Assembly (NCBI GenBank): GCA_964459305.1
Contig: CAYWNA010000002.1
Span: forward strand, 124,001-188,000
Reading direction: 5' to 3'
DNA: 64,000 nt
Source: CAYWNA01 sp964459305
Lineage (GTDB): Bacteria > Planctomycetota > Planctomycetia > Pirellulales > Pirellulaceae
Below the pieces are notes generated by a model. It was not told where the DNA came from. It searched no databases and saw only the letters and a list, made by a program, of their open reading frames with translations. Below are positions 62,527-64,000 of this stretch, one piece after another; position 1 is the first letter of the stretch; every line of letters starts with the position of its first letter. The position numbers and the translations under genes are program-made.

Positions 62527-62859
62527 ATGCAATTCGAACACATTGGCCTGATCACGACAAAGAGCAAGCCCGGCGAGAGCTTCGTTGACGCGACACGAGT
62601 GTGGCGGACCAACTACCTGGAGCACCCGTTTCGGATAGAATGGCTGCGTTATGAGCCCGACAGTCCTGTACCGGATCCAGTGCGCCTGCAGCCTCACGTG
62701 GCGTTCCGCGTGGACGATATCGAGACGGCCGCCAGGGGGCTGGAAGTGTTGTTGGAGCCATTCGACGTGGGGCCGCGCATCGTGGGCTTCTATCAGACGG
62801 AAGACGGGGCGGTGATCGAACTGGTTAAGTACAAGGATCAGGACACGAAATCGGCGTGA
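62527..62859 (+). CDS. VOC (glyoxalase/dioxygenase fold) family protein
   Basis: ATG at 62527 gives 110 residues: QFEHIGLITTKSKPGESFVD, VAFRVDDIETAARGLEVLLE and QTEDGAVIELVKYKD. Each half contributes a beta-alpha-beta-beta-beta module with potential metal ligands (His in FEHIG, Glu in VIELV). The enzyme is cytoplasmic; its reaction cannot be inferred. A Gfo/Idh/MocA gene follows after 62 bp, so the two may be an operon. Confidence 0.82.
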   Translation: MQFEHIGLITTKSKPGESFVDATRVWRTNYLEHPFRIEWLRYEPDSPVPDPVRLQPHVAFRVDDIETAARGLEVLLEPFDVGPRIVGFYQTEDGAVIELVKYKDQDTKSA

Positions 62860-62921
62860 GCGATGCTGGCATATCCAAGAGCATTTCAGTAAGTTGAGAA
62901 GGCGAATCAGGAGGCGGTTCA

Positions 62922-64000
62922 ATGAACACGCAAAGCGAGAAGCTGGAAATCGTAGTCGTCGGAGGTGGGATGATCACACACGACCAGATCCTTCCGTCGC
63001 TGTATCATCTGCAGCGTCAAGGGGTGATCGGGGCGATTAGAATATGTGCGCTGAATTCGGCTCCGCTGGCTGTGCTGGCCAAGTCGGAACGATTTGCCGA
63101 GGCCTTTCCCGGCCAGGGCTTCGAGCCATTTCCGCCGCTTGACACTCCGCCGGAACAGATGCATCCGGAGCTGTTCGGGGAGGTGGTCGCCTCGTTGCCC
63201 CCAGGCAACATGGTGGTGGTGGCCGTACCGGATCACGTACACGATCCGGTGATCCGAATGGCCTTGGAGCACAATCAACACGTGCTCGCCGTCAAGCCGC
63301 TCGTGCCCACGTACACCGAGGCCGTCGAAATCGAAAAGCTCGCGCTGGCCAAAGGGTGCTTCGTCGGAATCGAATACCACAAACGGTTCGATCGTCGTTC
63401 GCTCGATGCCCGGATGCTCTATCGGGATGGGCGTTTTGGCGAGTTCCGTTGCGGTGAGGCCAAGATGATCGAGCCATACTGCTACCGCCATTCGAACTTT
63501 CAGAACTGGTTCACCAAGGAGAACAGTGACCCGTTCACGTACGTCGGCTGCCACTACGTCGACTTGGTGTACTTCATTACGGGCCTCAAGCCGGTCGAAG
63601 TCTCGGTTCGTGGTGTCGAAGGTACGTTCCCCAACGGCAATGCCGGCTACATGTGGGCGCAGGGCCGAGTCGTTTGGGAAAACGGCGCATTGCTCAGCAT
63701 CACCGACGGCCTCGGCTATCCCGACGAGGCGGCTGGTACAAACGACCAGTGCTTGGTAATGTACTGCGAAGGCGACGACTGCGGGGCCATCCTCAAGCAC
63801 GACGACCAATTTCGTGGCGTGCGCCATGGATATGTCGATCGCAAGGCCGGCGCCATGTTTCGCTTCGTCAGCCCGGACTACTTCCGGCTGGTGCCTTGGG
63901 ACGGCGATGGGCTCAAGCCTGTTGGATACGGGTTCGAGTCGATTGAGGCCCTGGTGTTGGCGGCCAAAGGGGTCAATGCGGCAGCAGCAGGCCTCGAAGG
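62922..64000 (+). CDS. Gfo/Idh/MocA family oxidoreductase (3' end outside window)
   Basis: ATG at 62922 has CAGGAGGCGG upstream. At least 359 residues are encoded. The cofactor motif is IVVVGGGMITHDQILPSLYH, followed by VVVAVPDHVHDPVIRMALE and VLAVKPLVPTYTEAVEIEK, with KP in the usual position. IEYHKRFDRRSLDARMLYR and FTYVGCHYVDLVYFITGLK follow, the latter the conserved HxxD segment of the C-terminal domain. No Tat signal is present, unlike the two relatives at 34.3 and 38.1 kb, so this one is cytoplasmic. Confidence 0.9.
   Translation, partial: MNTQSEKLEIVVVGGGMITHDQILPSLYHLQRQGVIGAIRICALNSAPLAVLAKSERFAEAFPGQGFEPFPPLDTPPEQMHPELFGEVVASLPPGNMVVVAVPDHVHDPVIRMALEHNQHVLAVKPLVPTYTEAVEIEKLALAKGCFVGIEYHKRFDRRSLDARMLYRDGRFGEFRCGEAKMIEPYCYRHSNFQNWFTKENSDPFTYVGCHYVDLVYFITGLKPVEVSVRGVEGTFPNGNAGYMWAQGRVVWENGALLSITDGLGYPDEAAGTNDQCLVMYCEGDDCGAILKHDDQFRGVRHGYVDRKAGAMFRFVSPDYFRLVPWDGDGLKPVGYGFESIEALVLAAKGVNAAAAGLE

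Noticed and set aside
62919..63827. 302-codon minus-strand open frame
   Set aside because: It is antisense to the Gfo/Idh/MocA gene that runs off the right edge.

Overview
The window looks like the chromosome of a planctomycete, probably of the Pirellula/Rhodopirellula type. The evidence is the gene content: twin-arginine-exported Gfo/Idh/MocA oxidoreductases, a DUF1080 protein, a DUF1559 pilin-like protein, an exported PQQ-propeller protein, a discoidin/TolB/cytochrome c protein of the HzsA-related type, an FHA-GAF-SpoIIE phosphatase, a baeRF-type protein, and many small palindromic intergenic elements. Spacing is loose, strands alternate and operons are short. lpxA and lnt point to a Gram-negative envelope. 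No phage, integron or CRISPR is present. Both ends cut genes.

Layout. 0-5 kb: signalling phosphatase (cut by the left edge), tRNA-Gln, small proteins, lpxA and an exported protein. 5-9.1 kb: an eroded accessory zone with a truncated type I restriction hsdM, a YgjP-like metallopeptidase and several repeat families. It also holds a DsbA/FrnE-like gene whose first active-site Cys codon is TGA and whose N-terminus carries an in-frame mobile-element insertion with a 9-bp target duplication. 9.1-20.4 kb: exported amidohydrolase, DUF1080 plus dehydrogenase pair, EamA transporter, glycosyltransferase-like membrane protein, sulfotransferase/lnt pair, coiled-coil membrane protein pair. 20.4-30.3 kb: zinc-ribbon membrane protein, a trypsin-like protease beside a pseudoprotease, fabV, and two large SPFH proteins. 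30.8-41 kb: exported PQQ protein, two Gfo/Idh/MocA proteins, cold-shock protein, SET-domain protein, methyltransferase, pilin-like protein. 41-52 kb: exported carbohydrate-related proteins (SGNH hydrolase, two isomerase-fold proteins, DUF4380, glycosidase-like protein, sialidase-like protein), a transposase relic and a nested MITE. 52-64 kb: double thioredoxin-fold protein, large haem protein, tRNA-Pro, a 1206-residue HEAT-NTPase-HEAT membrane protein, baeRF-like protein, VOC protein and a third Gfo/Idh/MocA gene cut by the right edge.

Most notable are the candidate selenoprotein with its in-frame MITE (8103-8912), the nested MITE at 49812-50104, the membrane-spanning HEAT-NTPase-HEAT protein (56743-60363) and the protease/pseudoprotease pair (23336-25420). 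All family assignments were made by eye from motifs; no database search was run.
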